Positions 1 to 8,603 are shown, counted from the stretch's first letter. The stretch is 51,197 bases of DNA from Lentisphaerota bacterium (GCA_018676675.1 JABHEG010000206.1:1-51197), one strand, 5' to 3'. A program made the numbers and translations. The notes: a model not told the origin generated them from the letters alone.

Positions 1-215
1 CGGAGACCGCCGCTCTCCAGAATCCGCCTTCCCTTGGAGAGCCGCCGTCCACGGCGGTACCGCAATGCGATCAAGATGGAACCACGGCGGAAACCGCCGC
101 TCTCCAGAATCCGCCTTCCCTTGGAGAGCCGCCGTCCACGGCGGAGACCGCCGCTCTCCAGAATCCGCCTTCCCTTGGAGAGCCGCCGTCCACGGCGGAG
201 ACCGCCGCTCTTCAG
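1..215 (+). repeat. 54-bp repeat, three full units plus a partial one, in frame inside a membrane protein gene
   Basis: Near-identical 54-bp units occupy 1-54, 88-141 and 142-195. A partial fourth copy starts at 196 and decays near 215. A 33-bp unrelated stretch (55-87) separates the first two. Both 54 and 87 are multiples of three and the units are open in the frame of the gene ending at 1106, so each encodes the 18-residue block ETAALQNPPSLGEPPSTA. Each unit is also internally palindromic: GGAGAGCCGCCGT can pair with ACCGCCGCTCTCC across the unit boundary. More copies may lie left of the window. Confidence 0.9.
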
Positions 216-1106
216 GAAGCCCCCCTTCCCGAAGAACCACCCCATCGACAGCCGTCAAAGGAACGAGGGGACTTTCCGATCTGGGTGGCAATCCTGCTCT
301 TCGTTGTCTCAATCACAGGATTCTCCGTCTGCTGTCACATGCTGGTGCCTGATTTCCCGTTCTGGATCGTCCTCCTCTTCGGATTCGTCTGGACCCCGCT
401 GCACTCCTATATATCCGGGCGACTGGTCGGCCTGACCGGAATGGGGCTGCGCACGCCGTTCCTCAAGGAAACGGTCTTCATCCTCAGCGGCTACAAGGGC
501 ATCGACATCTGGTTTGCCCCCATTCCGCTGCGCGACTACGGGCACGTAGCCATGCGCTTCCGCGAGCTCGAGCTGACCCGCACCAAGTTCACCTCCCTGA
601 TCAAAGCCGAACTGCTCATGTTCCCCATCGTGTTCATCAGCAGTTTTGTTTTCTGGTGGTTCTTCTGGCACCTCAACCAGATTCCTTCCGGATCGTTCCC
701 GTTTGCCGCCCGCCTCTGGCCCGTAGCTGCCCGCCAAGCCTACCTGATCTTCACCGCCAACAGCAGCGAGTCCCCGCTACTGCTCCAAGCTCTCAATCCG
801 CCGACCATCATCGGAGCCTGTGTCGTAGGCATGGTCCTCTACAACGTGATGGGCTGGATCGGTCTCCCGGCTGCCTTTTTCTACGGCATGCTGGGCGGCG
901 TCGGGGCTCCGCTCCATGCGGGCCTGTCCATGTTCCTCGGCGCGCTGATCGGGCGCTACTATTTCCGCCGGAAGTTCGGCGAACAGAAGTGGTCCCGCTA
1001 CGTCCCGGTTGTGGCCGCGGGATTCTCGTGTGGGATGGGGCTGGCCGGTATGACCGCAGTCTCACTCTCCCTGATCATGCAGTGTGCCAAAGAACTGCCG
1101 TTCTGA
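3..1106 (+). CDS. OPT/DUF6785-like membrane transporter, 3' part (5' end outside window)
   Basis: The frame is open from the left edge to the stop at 1106, so this is the C-terminal 367 codons of a longer protein. The first methionine after the repeats, at 285, is probably not the start because the upstream reading is continuous. The visible part begins with a Pro/Glu/Ala-rich linker made of the 18-residue repeat. At least five hydrophobic segments follow (around codons 285-360, 360-420, 610-670, 805-900 and 1000-1080 in window positions). The C-terminal pattern, with IGRYYF.RKFGE.KWSRY followed by a glycine-rich helix, resembles oligopeptide-transporter-like DUF6785 proteins of PVC and Hydrogenedentota bacteria, which I recall as about 650 residues. 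Substrate unknown. A small FtsX-type permease and an ABC ATPase follow on the same strand, and the three may be one operon. The family call is from memory of sequence patterns and is moderate. Confidence 0.75.
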   Translation, partial: ETAALQNPPSLGEPPSTAVPQCDQDGTTAETAALQNPPSLGEPPSTAETAALQNPPSLGEPPSTAETAALQEAPLPEEPPHRQPSKERGDFPIWVAILLFVVSITGFSVCCHMLVPDFPFWIVLLFGFVWTPLHSYISGRLVGLTGMGLRTPFLKETVFILSGYKGIDIWFAPIPLRDYGHVAMRFRELELTRTKFTSLIKAELLMFPIVFISSFVFWWFFWHLNQIPSGSFPFAARLWPVAARQAYLIFTANSSESPLLLQALNPPTIIGACVVGMVLYNVMGWIGLPAAFFYGMLGGVGAPLHAGLSMFLGALIGRYYFRRKFGEQKWSRYVPVVAAGFSCGMGLAGMTAVSLSLIMQCAKELPF

Positions 1107-1169
1107 AGCGAGTATGTAGCGGAACGAATAGCCAGTAACGAACAACCCCACTGATGGAGTGATGGAGTG

Positions 1170-1856
1170 ATGGGGCGCATTTTTGACGAACGCCGCCAGG
1201 GAGTGGCGCACGGAGTCGTTCTGCCGTGGCGCAGAACGCTCGAAGTCTGCTGGGCCAACATCCGACACAGGATGGGACGCTGCCTGCTGACATTCGTGTG
1301 CATCGCCGTGGTCGTCGCGTTTTTCGCCTCATCCATGACCTACCAGGTGATCGTGTCTGACCTGATGGCCTCGGAAGACATCCACACCCAGGCTGTCCTG
1401 GAGAAGGCCGGCGTATTCACGCACGACAAAGCATCTCTGAAACGTCAGCGTGACCAGCAGATCTGGCTGATGTCTCTGTCCGCCTTTCTATGCCTGGTAG
1501 GCATCACCAACACCATCCTGATGAGTGTCACCGAACGCTACCGGGAAATCGGGACCCTCAAGTGCCTGGGGGCCCTGGACAGCTTCGTCGTGCGTCTCTT
1601 CCTGGTCGAGAGCATCTTCGTGGGCGTTCTGGCCAGCGCCTCCGGAGCCGTTGTCGGCTTCGGACTTGGCATCCTGCAGGTTGGCGCGGTGCTCGAGTTC
1701 TCGTTGCTCGGGCTGAGCAGCTGTGCTCGGGGATTTGGTATCGGCGTGGGCGAAGCGATAGGGCTCGGGACAATTCTGACCACCCTGGCCGCCGTCTACC
1801 CGACCTACGTCGCCGCCAAAATGAAGCCGGTCGAGGCCATGCGAGTCGAAGTATGA
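1170..1856 (+). CDS. Very short FtsX/MacB-type ABC transporter permease
   Basis: A 228-residue inner-membrane permease that should pair with the ATPase at 1909-2649. One N-terminal helix (about residues 30-52) is followed by only about 50 extracytoplasmic residues. Three C-terminal helices (about 95-115, 140-170, 190-215) follow in the FtsX order. The motifs VGITNTILMSVTERYREIG and LKCLGA are typical of the FtsX domain, as is the ending TYVAAKMKPVEAMRVE. Family members are usually about 400 residues with a large periplasmic domain of about 200, which is absent here. The start is ambiguous: GTG at 1167 or ATG at 1170, within a TGATGGAG tandem repeat (1152-1172). GGAG at 1156-1159 lies at good distance from ATG 1170. 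The gene begins 63 bp after the preceding stop and was probably co-transcribed. The substrate could be a lipoprotein, peptide or lipid; the sequence does not say. Confidence 0.85.
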   Translation: MGRIFDERRQGVAHGVVLPWRRTLEVCWANIRHRMGRCLLTFVCIAVVVAFFASSMTYQVIVSDLMASEDIHTQAVLEKAGVFTHDKASLKRQRDQQIWLMSLSAFLCLVGITNTILMSVTERYREIGTLKCLGALDSFVVRLFLVESIFVGVLASASGAVVGFGLGILQVGAVLEFSLLGLSSCARGFGIGVGEAIGLGTILTTLAAVYPTYVAAKMKPVEAMRVEV

Positions 1857-1908
1857 CCAGCGTCTCCATTGTGCATATGATGTTACTGTTCCGCCAGAGG
1901 TTCTCACC

Positions 1909-2649
1909 ATGAGTGATCGTCGCGAAATTGTCCGAACCCAGGATGTCCGGAAAACGTACGTCATGGGCAGTGAGCAGGTCCACGCACTGGGTGGCGTCTC
2001 GCTAACCATCGACGGCGGCGAGTACATCAGTATCATGGGGCCGTCCGGCTCGGGGAAGAGCACGCTCTTTAACATGGTTGGGGGTCTCGACAAGCCCACG
2101 AGTGGCGAAGTGTACATCGACGAGGTCGATATCGCCCAGCTGGAAACGCACGAACTGGCCTGGCTGCGCTGCCGGAAGATCGGCTACATCTTCCAGACCT
2201 TCAATTTGATCCCGGTGATGACCGCGCTCGAAAACGTGACACTGCCCATGGTTTTTGCCGGACTCGATGCGGACGCCGCACGCGATAAAGGGGCGGATCT
2301 GCTGGGGAAAGTCGGTCTCGGGGAACGCCTGAATCACCGCCCGCCACAGATGTCCGGTGGACAGCAACAACGCGTGGCTATCGCACGATCAATGGCCAAT
2401 GATCCCGCCATCATCCTGGCCGACGAGCCGACCGGGAACCTGGATCTCAAAACCGGCCGGGAGATCATCGACCTCCTCATTGAGCTGAAGGAGGAGCAGG
2501 GCGTAACGATCATCACGGCCACACATGACATGAAGATGCTCGACGCCAGCGATCGGGTCATCTGGATTACGGATGGGCAGGTCTCACGCATCCAGTCTCG
2601 CGAAGAAATCGAGATCCGGGTCGGAACGATCGACGGACACGAGGAATAG
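1909..2649 (+). CDS. ABC transporter ATP-binding protein, LolD/MacB family
   Basis: A 246-residue cytoplasmic ATPase. Walker A GPSGSGKST is at residues 44-52, the Q-loop glutamine at 96, the signature SGGQQQRVAIARS at 149-161, Walker B IILADEP at 168-174 and the switch histidine at 206. The PTGNLD wording and the QTFNLIPVMTALENV stretch are typical of the MacB/LolD subfamily that works with FtsX-type permeases, which fits the gene just upstream (52 bp gap). The ribosome site CAGAGG lies about 10 bases before ATG. Length is normal for the family. It should power the mechanical cycle of the small permease. No outer-membrane factor or periplasmic adaptor is nearby in the visible sequence. Confidence 0.93.
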   Translation: MSDRREIVRTQDVRKTYVMGSEQVHALGGVSLTIDGGEYISIMGPSGSGKSTLFNMVGGLDKPTSGEVYIDEVDIAQLETHELAWLRCRKIGYIFQTFNLIPVMTALENVTLPMVFAGLDADAARDKGADLLGKVGLGERLNHRPPQMSGGQQQRVAIARSMANDPAIILADEPTGNLDLKTGREIIDLLIELKEEQGVTIITATHDMKMLDASDRVIWITDGQVSRIQSREEIEIRVGTIDGHEE

Positions 2650-2873
2650 ACACCGCGGATCGTGAGGCCTGCCCGCGCGTCCCAACGCGGTCTCACGCAA
2701 GATCCCACTGATTGGCTTTCCCCACCCGGGAAGCCGGCTGATTTCGTACGCGGGCTAAGCCGAAAGCCGACGGTCACGATTGACGTCGACGGTGATCCTG
2801 ATTCATCCCGGATGCTGTTTCCAGTGGAGCGGTAGTGCACTCATCAGATCTCCGGGCATTGGAGACTCAAGGA
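2650..2873 (+). other. Intergenic gap with a possible terminator hairpin
   Basis: No gene is seen. GGCTTTCC (2714-2721) can pair with GGGAAGCC (2728-2735) with a one-base offset and a short loop. No T-run follows, so termination of the ABC genes here is only possible. A second imperfect hairpin lies near 2770-2800. GGAG at 2861-2864 is the likely ribosome site of the next gene. Confidence 0.35.
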
Positions 2874-5483
2874 ATGCGGAAGCAAAGCGCAGGCTGTGGT
2901 TTCCGGCAAGCAGCGACACTGGCGCTGTCAATTGTGACAGCTGCTATGGCGGCGACGGCAGGGGAACGGACGATGACAGAGCCCGTTTGGGATGAGCAGG
3001 TGGAGTCGCTTTTCACGGGACCGGTGGCCGGAACGGTCGCGGATTTGGCGCCCTATCAGGGAGCAGCGGCCGCCGAGCGCATCGCCACTCCGGCGCGGCG
3101 GGAGGCGTACCAGCTGAACGCCCGTCAGCTACGGATCAACTACGGCCCGGGAGTCGAGGCCAAGTTGCGTGATGAGCTGGTGATCCTCTGTCCGCAAACG
3201 GCCTTGGTTTTGTACGATGGCTTCACGCCACCGGAATGCCGTTACATCAGGGGGAGTCGTCCGCTCTTGGAGCAGGCGGTGGCCGGGGCCACATCAGCCT
3301 GCCGAACAGACGAAGACCGAGCCCTGGCGATCATGCGCTTCTGTCGCGATCTTCGCTTGCGGGATCCGGATGCCGATTTCGCTTCTTACGTATACGGCGG
3401 CACAGAGGAGCAGTTGATCGCGAAGCCGGACATCCTCTGCGAGACGCTGAGTCGTCTGATGGTGGCCCTGTGCGAGGTGACCGGCATTCGTGGGCGCCTG
3501 GTGATGCACATCCTGGGGGGACACATCACCACGGAGATCCTGATCGATGGCCGCTGGGCCTACATCGATCCGCGCTGCGGTATCTACTTCCGCACGGACG
3601 CAGGCCAGTTGGCCTCCGTACTGGATCTGTGTCGTGAGCCCTCCATCATCCGCAGGCAGTCCGCTCAGGTCAAGGCTGACGCGAGTGCCCAATGGACGTG
3701 GGCGTTCCGGGCCTGGAAGTGCGAGAACATGTATTTCAGCCCCAATGAGGTCAACGGCTTCGAGAACTACAGCCTGGCGGACGCTGCGCGCTACGACTAC
3801 ACCCCTGTCTCACGGCGTAAGGCGTTGGCCGACGGTCTGATGGACGTGAACAGGGCCTATGTAAGCGCTCTGCGACGGGCCCTGGGACTGGCGTCACAGG
3901 GCTGGCATCATCAGTGGCAGCGCGCCCCCCTCAGTCCCATGGACATCGCCTACCGTCACGACGGTTTTAGTATCTTCTACAAGAAACCCCCGATGGATCG
4001 GGCCGAATATTTCCGGCGCTACGTCGATCCGTTCGCCAACAGCAACGTGGGCACGCTGGTATGGGGGGTGGGACCAGGCAGCGTCTTCTGCTATGAGACG
4101 AAGGTCGGCCAGATTTTTGGCGAAGGGCTGACCGGCGCACAGCGGGCCTTGCTGCGTGAGGGTGACCTCTGGGTCCACGAAAACGTCATGGGGCTCGTTG
4201 CGGCCGGTGGGCCGATGGCCTTGGCCGTCGAGGGGGCGCACGGCATCGGCAAGAAGCTGATCGCCCGTCTGGAGATGAACCATGAGTACGGCCCCGCCAA
4301 GGAGGACAACTGGAAATGGGTCGCCTTCGTTGGCCGTCTGAATAAGGAGCATCCAGAATACCGCATCGGCAGAGGCGTACTGCTCGATTACAAGCACCGG
4401 GAGGTGCGGGATTTCAAGCTGGCGATCCTGCGCGAAACCGTACAACTCGGCGCTGACGGCGTGTCTCTTGACTTCGCTGTCTATCCGCCCTTCTTCGCTA
4501 ATCCCGAGCCCGGTACCATGACGGCATTCGTGCGCGCGGTGCGTGCCATGCTGGATAAGGAAGCTGAGAAACAGGGACGGCGGCTCGAGCTCATGGTGAG
4601 GGTCCCCGCGACTGGAGCGTTGGCACTTGGGCTGGATTGGGAGACGTGGATGGACGAGCAGCTAATCGACCGGATCTTCCCCACCCACCGACGCTTCTCG
4701 GACCATTTTGACATCCGCGTCGAACACGTCATCGACAAGGGTGTTGAGACAGGCATTCCGGTGTACCCGACCGTTTGGCAGGCACTCGGCTTTGTCGACA
4801 CGGATCAACGACCCGGTGACAAGGCAGCCGGGCGCAGGCGTTATGACAAGCCGAAGACCCCCGGTATGTATCGAGCCCAAGCACTGTTGTTCATGCGCGC
4901 AGGAGCTGCCGGCATTCAGCTTGGCATGTCAGAAGACCAGTGGCGGGGCAAGCCGTGGATGGACGATTTGGGGGATCCCAGGAAGCTCCTCTTCGCCGAC
5001 AAACACTACATGGTCGACCCCATTGCCTTGCGGCCGGGCACTTTCGAGTTGAGTGCATCTGCTGCAGGGAGCAGCGGCCACCGCCGTGTGGGACTGCGAG
5101 TGGCCGACGACGTAGCCGCGGCCGCGACGGCCGGCTTGGACACCAGAGCGGAGATGGTAGTGTATTGCCGGCCGCTTGAGGAGGGGGAGGTTCTGGAGAT
5201 TTTGGTCAACGGGAAAGGGTCGGTAACCATTGATGGCGCATCGGGTTCCGAGCGTGACCGGCGCAGTTTGGCTACCTTCGATCCGTCGAAGCAGAAGCAT
5301 GAACGCTTCATGTTCGAGCGCAACTGGTGGAAGCGCGGCGAACACAAGCTGACCGTGCCGGCCTCATGGTGGCAACTGGGAGACAACGAGATCGAACTGC
5401 GCTACGATTCCGCCAATGCCAAGCCGGGGGTCCCCCTCTCCATCACCTGGGTGGACCTCATTCTGAGCTACACTGGCCATTAG
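2874..5483 (+). CDS. Exported transglutaminase-like protein with a glycoside-hydrolase-like C-terminal part
   Basis: An 869-residue protein from ATG 2874, chosen over GTG 2835 because GGAG at 2861 is well placed and the new N-terminus (basic start, then ATLALSIVTAAMAATAG) is a good Sec signal peptide. Residues about 140-240 form a transglutaminase-like domain with the usual Cys-His-Asp order: C189 in ILCETLSRL, H217 in GGHITTEI and D232 in YIDPRCG. Residues about 360-740 look like a TIM-barrel of the family-10-like hydrolase type, including LGADGVSLDFAVYPPF and later strands ending in GAAGIQLGMS. A beta-rich tail (about 750-869) with a hydrophobic core may bind sugar. The combination suggests an exported enzyme acting on a peptide-sugar polymer or glycoconjugate; the substrate is not shown. 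It heads the plus-strand carbohydrate block, 54 bp before a ceramidase-like gene. Confidence 0.75.
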   Translation: MRKQSAGCGFRQAATLALSIVTAAMAATAGERTMTEPVWDEQVESLFTGPVAGTVADLAPYQGAAAAERIATPARREAYQLNARQLRINYGPGVEAKLRDELVILCPQTALVLYDGFTPPECRYIRGSRPLLEQAVAGATSACRTDEDRALAIMRFCRDLRLRDPDADFASYVYGGTEEQLIAKPDILCETLSRLMVALCEVTGIRGRLVMHILGGHITTEILIDGRWAYIDPRCGIYFRTDAGQLASVLDLCREPSIIRRQSAQVKADASAQWTWAFRAWKCENMYFSPNEVNGFENYSLADAARYDYTPVSRRKALADGLMDVNRAYVSALRRALGLASQGWHHQWQRAPLSPMDIAYRHDGFSIFYKKPPMDRAEYFRRYVDPFANSNVGTLVWGVGPGSVFCYETKVGQIFGEGLTGAQRALLREGDLWVHENVMGLVAAGGPMALAVEGAHGIGKKLIARLEMNHEYGPAKEDNWKWVAFVGRLNKEHPEYRIGRGVLLDYKHREVRDFKLAILRETVQLGADGVSLDFAVYPPFFANPEPGTMTAFVRAVRAMLDKEAEKQGRRLELMVRVPATGALALGLDWETWMDEQLIDRIFPTHRRFSDHFDIRVEHVIDKGVETGIPVYPTVWQALGFVDTDQRPGDKAAGRRRYDKPKTPGMYRAQALLFMRAGAAGIQLGMSEDQWRGKPWMDDLGDPRKLLFADKHYMVDPIALRPGTFELSASAAGSSGHRRVGLRVADDVAAAATAGLDTRAEMVVYCRPLEEGEVLEILVNGKGSVTIDGASGSERDRRSLATFDPSKQKHERFMFERNWWKRGEHKLTVPASWWQLGDNEIELRYDSANAKPGVPLSITWVDLILSYTGH

Positions 5484-5537
5484 CCTGGACCAGGAAAACG
5501 TATCTGGATCCCCGAAATGAAGAAGGAGCCCCGTGTC

Positions 5538-6920
5538 ATGGCCCAGGAAGAAAAGAGCCCGCAGTTCCAGGCGGGAGCGGCGACCAGCAACATCACCCCC
5601 CCCTTGGGGAAGCCCATCATCGGCAGCTTCTCTCCCTTCCCATCCAAACATGTCCACGACGAATTGCTGGTGCGCTGTCTGGTTCTGGACGACGGGCAAG
5701 TTCAGCTGGCGCTGGTCGTGTGCGATCTGCTGGGCATCCATCGCGTTGTGAGCGACGAGGCGCGCAGGCTCATCCAAGAGCGGCTCGCGATACCGACCGA
5801 GCGGGTGTTGATCTGCACAACACATACGCACTCCGCTTCGAGCGCACTGGGCGTGGATCGGTTCACGGACGCTCCAGAGCCGGATGACTACCAGCGGTTT
5901 GTGGCAACCCGTATTGCAGACGCCGTGCAGAGCGCGACCAACAACTTGCGACCCGCCCAACTCGCGTTTGCGACAGCTGAGGCGCCCGAGCACCTGTCGA
6001 ACCGGCGCTGGTCCCTCAAGGAGGGCACGATGCCGCCCAATCCGTTTGGCGGCATCGACAAGGTGAAGATGAACCCCGGGGCGGGCAGTCCGAATCTGCT
6101 TGAGCCGGCCGGTCCAACTGACCCAACCATCTCGATCCTCGCGTTGCGCGAGCCTGACGGCAAGCCCATCGCTGTCCTTTCCAGCTATTCTCTTCACTAT
6201 GTAGGCGGTGTGGGACCGGGCCACATCTCGGCCGATTATTACGGCATGTACTGCCGCCGCCTGGAGCGTCTTATGCAACCGGAACCCCAGGACCCGCCTG
6301 TCGTTGCCATCATGTCGAATGGCACGAGCGGCGATGTCAACAACATCAGCTTCCGCCAGCCCCGGCCCAGGCGAGAGCCCTACGCGCACATGCAGGCCGT
6401 GGCGGATGACGTGGCGGACAAGGTGCTCCAAGCAATCGGGACAGCCGAGTATCGCGACTCCGTCACGCTGGCCGCGCAGTACCAAGAACTGCCCTTGACG
6501 TGGCGGCAGCCGACTGCGGAACAGATCGTTTGGGCACGGAAAACGGTCGCCGAGCCCGCGAAAGAGCCCGGCAAGGTCGACCTGTCCCGTTTCTACGCAA
6601 AGCGGGCCTTGAGGCTGGTCGATCTCCCTGCTGGCACATCCGTACCACTCCAGGTTTTCCGTATTGGCGACGTCTGTATCGGGACCATGCCGTGCGAAGT
6701 ATTCTGCGAGATCGGCTTGGAGTTCAAAGAGCGCAACCCGCTGCAACCGGCAGTCTTGGTCTCCCTGAGCCACGGCTATCTCGGCTACCTGCCCACGGCC
6801 CGACACCTCGATTTGGGCGGGTATGAAACGTGGCTCGGGACAAACCTGCTGGAGCCGCGGGCAGCGGCGAAGATGCTGGACGCCCTGCTGCAAATGGCGG
6901 CGGAGATGGAGACCGGCTGA
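5538..6920 (+). CDS. Neutral/alkaline ceramidase-like amidase without signal peptide
   Basis: A 460-residue protein of the neutral/alkaline non-lysosomal ceramidase family, a zinc amidohydrolase. Visible marks are the N-terminal FQAGAATSNITPPLG, the zinc-site motif CTTHTHSAS (H96, H98), YSLHYVGG with a second metal histidine, the nucleophile region SNGTSGDVNNI and the C-terminal SHGYLGYLPT. It is shorter than characterised ceramidases and lacks their C-terminal Ig-like domain; short forms are common in environmental PVC-type genomes. ATG 5538 is preferred over ATG 5517 because GAAGGAG at 5522-5528 sits at ideal distance. No signal peptide or membrane segment is seen, so it probably acts in the cytoplasm. 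Genuine ceramide is therefore doubtful as substrate, and an N-acyl sugar or other amide is possible. Its neighbours are carbohydrate-active genes. Confidence 0.85.
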   Translation: MAQEEKSPQFQAGAATSNITPPLGKPIIGSFSPFPSKHVHDELLVRCLVLDDGQVQLALVVCDLLGIHRVVSDEARRLIQERLAIPTERVLICTTHTHSASSALGVDRFTDAPEPDDYQRFVATRIADAVQSATNNLRPAQLAFATAEAPEHLSNRRWSLKEGTMPPNPFGGIDKVKMNPGAGSPNLLEPAGPTDPTISILALREPDGKPIAVLSSYSLHYVGGVGPGHISADYYGMYCRRLERLMQPEPQDPPVVAIMSNGTSGDVNNISFRQPRPRREPYAHMQAVADDVADKVLQAIGTAEYRDSVTLAAQYQELPLTWRQPTAEQIVWARKTVAEPAKEPGKVDLSRFYAKRALRLVDLPAGTSVPLQVFRIGDVCIGTMPCEVFCEIGLEFKERNPLQPAVLVSLSHGYLGYLPTARHLDLGGYETWLGTNLLEPRAAAKMLDALLQMAAEMETG

Positions 6921-7012
6921 ACAGCAATGGCGTGGCGTCGCCCCAAGTGCGCCCGGGAGCCCTCGAATGAGGCAAGACTCAAGCTCCTTGCAGGCGAGGC
7001 GGCAGCTTCAAC

Positions 7013-7090
7013 GTGGGAGGCGGTGCCACCCGCCGATTCCCAGTTTTCCGGTCTGGCGGTAAAGAATCGGGGCGTGGCAGCCCCTCCCAC
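7013..7090. repeat. Palindromic element between convergent genes
   Basis: GTGGGAGGCGGTGCCACCC (7013-7031) is nearly the reverse complement of GTGGCAGCCCCTCCCAC (7074-7090). CCGATTC (7033-7039) pairs with GAATCGG (7064-7070) inside them. The whole can fold into one long hairpin of about 27 bp per arm with a loop of about 24 bases. The same arm sequences recur, in opposite order, at 20562-20614. It lies in the 220-bp gap between two converging genes and could serve as a bidirectional terminator or be a REP/MITE-like unit. Confidence 0.8.
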
Positions 7091-7140
7091 CTTGGAGTCC
7101 TCAAGTTCCGGGGCATTCGGACGCCCCCTATTGCCTGGAG

Positions 7141-8466
7141 CTACTCAGGCTTGTCTTCCGCCATTGGTGCGAGGGCCGGAGCGATGCCGAGCTGACCGGG
7201 GACCCACTTCGACAGGAACGATCGATACTCGCCGACGTTCCACTGGTGCCCGCATAGGGGACCGTTAAAGATCCGCTTCGGGGCCTTGATTACACTGTAG
7301 GCCGCATACACGGAGCTGGGAGAACAGGTGCGATCGATGAAACCGGCAGACATGATCACAGGAACGCCGATGAAACGGGAGAAGTTGACGGCATCGAAGT
7401 AAGCCGACATCTCGGTGCGCGCGGCCCGTTCGGTCTCGTCACCACGCACCAAGGCCGGCCAGCCCGGAGCACGCTCCAGCTTTGCGCCCCAATGGTCGCA
7501 AAGAGCTGGGACATTGGCCGCGGCTGCGGTGATGTTTTTGTTCAGTCCCGCCATAATCAGTGCTGAGCCGCCACCTTGACTGCTGCCGTCAACGACCATG
7601 TGACGGCCATCCCAATCCGCGCGCGCAGCAAGCCAGTTGACCGCTCGATCTACGCCCAGATAGACCCTTCGGAAGAAGTACTTCTCACGATCGGGCACCC
7701 CATGGTGGGAGTACGTTCCCGGCTTGTTCAGCGTCGTGTAAGCGGCTTTGATCTCGTCAATCGTCAGCGTCCCGACATCGTAGGTGTGCACGCCGATCAC
7801 CATGGCCAAGCACCCTTTGGTAGCATACCCCCCGGACGGACCGAACGGTCCTGGGCCGGCCCCGGGCACACTGACCCAGGCAGGAAACGGTCCTTTGCCC
7901 TTCGGAACGCAGAGAAAGCCATAGGCACGAGTGCCGTCGATGTTGGCAAAACTGATCGCGAAGGCGTCGTAGGCATCCGTGCACTTGGCATCCAGACGTT
8001 TCTGTCGGTAGTCAAGGGGAATGCCCGACAGCCGCTTCCGGCCGGCCTCCCAGAATGCCATGAAGTCGTCCGGAAGCTCAGTGGCCGCGACGATCTTCTC
8101 GGGCTCGAACGCTGCCGCCGCCAGTCCTGTCCACGTCTTGTCGTTGTGCTTCAATCGTACATAGGCATGCAGGAAACCCGGTTCGTTAAGGGAGCCGGAG
8201 AACGTACAGCTCCCCCCTGCGAGGGCGATTTCCTGAGTTCCCAGCTTCCGCCCCCGGTCGAGACTCAGGGAAGCCGATCCCCCTCCTGTCTGCACAGGAA
8301 CACCTTTGTCCACCATCGTTACTGTGAACGTGACGGTATCCCCGCAAGCGTAGACGGCCTCAGGACGGTCCGTAACCACGTTCACAACCACAGGCGGCTT
8401 CGGCTTGGCTGCGTGAAGACAGAGGCACAATCCCAGGAACGACCACAGAATCAGACGGATTCTCAT
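7141..8466 (-). CDS. Exported acetyl xylan esterase-like hydrolase (CE7, AXE1 family)
   Basis: A 441-residue alpha/beta hydrolase. ATG at 8466 gives the signal peptide RLILWSFLGLCLCLHAA and has GGAGGAAC about 10 bases upstream; an upstream open stretch to 8529 is not needed. Residues about 25-115 form a beta-sandwich-like N-terminal domain. The AXE1 domain follows, with the nucleophile in GSSQGGG (S296), acid D378 in GFIDRTC and H407 in CGHQWN. CE7 enzymes remove acetyl groups from oligosaccharides and related acetyl esters, which fits the surrounding polysaccharide-degrading genes. It is the only minus-strand gene in that block and faces the ceramidase-like gene across a palindromic gap. Deacetylation in the periplasm or outside is likely; the exact sugar is unknown. 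Confidence 0.88.
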   Translation of the reverse strand: MRIRLILWSFLGLCLCLHAAKPKPPVVVNVVTDRPEAVYACGDTVTFTVTMVDKGVPVQTGGGSASLSLDRGRKLGTQEIALAGGSCTFSGSLNEPGFLHAYVRLKHNDKTWTGLAAAAFEPEKIVAATELPDDFMAFWEAGRKRLSGIPLDYRQKRLDAKCTDAYDAFAISFANIDGTRAYGFLCVPKGKGPFPAWVSVPGAGPGPFGPSGGYATKGCLAMVIGVHTYDVGTLTIDEIKAAYTTLNKPGTYSHHGVPDREKYFFRRVYLGVDRAVNWLAARADWDGRHMVVDGSSQGGGSALIMAGLNKNITAAAANVPALCDHWGAKLERAPGWPALVRGDETERAARTEMSAYFDAVNFSRFIGVPVIMSAGFIDRTCSPSSVYAAYSVIKAPKRIFNGPLCGHQWNVGEYRSFLSKWVPGQLGIAPALAPMAEDKPE

Positions 8467-8603
8467 CGACGAGTTCCTCCATGACGTTTGTTTCAGCGGA
8501 AACGCGGAAGATAGTGTGGAGGGACACATAGAACAAGACGTAGGGGAACGGACTAAGTGAGAAACGGGAATCCACAGACAGTGATTCTGAGGGAGGCAAC
8601 CGC

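Noticed and set aside
1..215. CRISPR array
   Set aside because: Units of 54 bp are directly joined, in frame with a gene, and have no unique spacers of constant length.
34..435. Arg/Pro-rich open frames across the repeat at the left edge
   Set aside because: They are repeat-driven frames; the frame open from position 3 continues into the membrane transporter and explains the region.
5364..6893. Long minus-strand open frame (509 codons)
   Set aside because: Lies antisense to the well-supported ceramidase-like gene; the translation has no family pattern and follows GC-rich codon bias.
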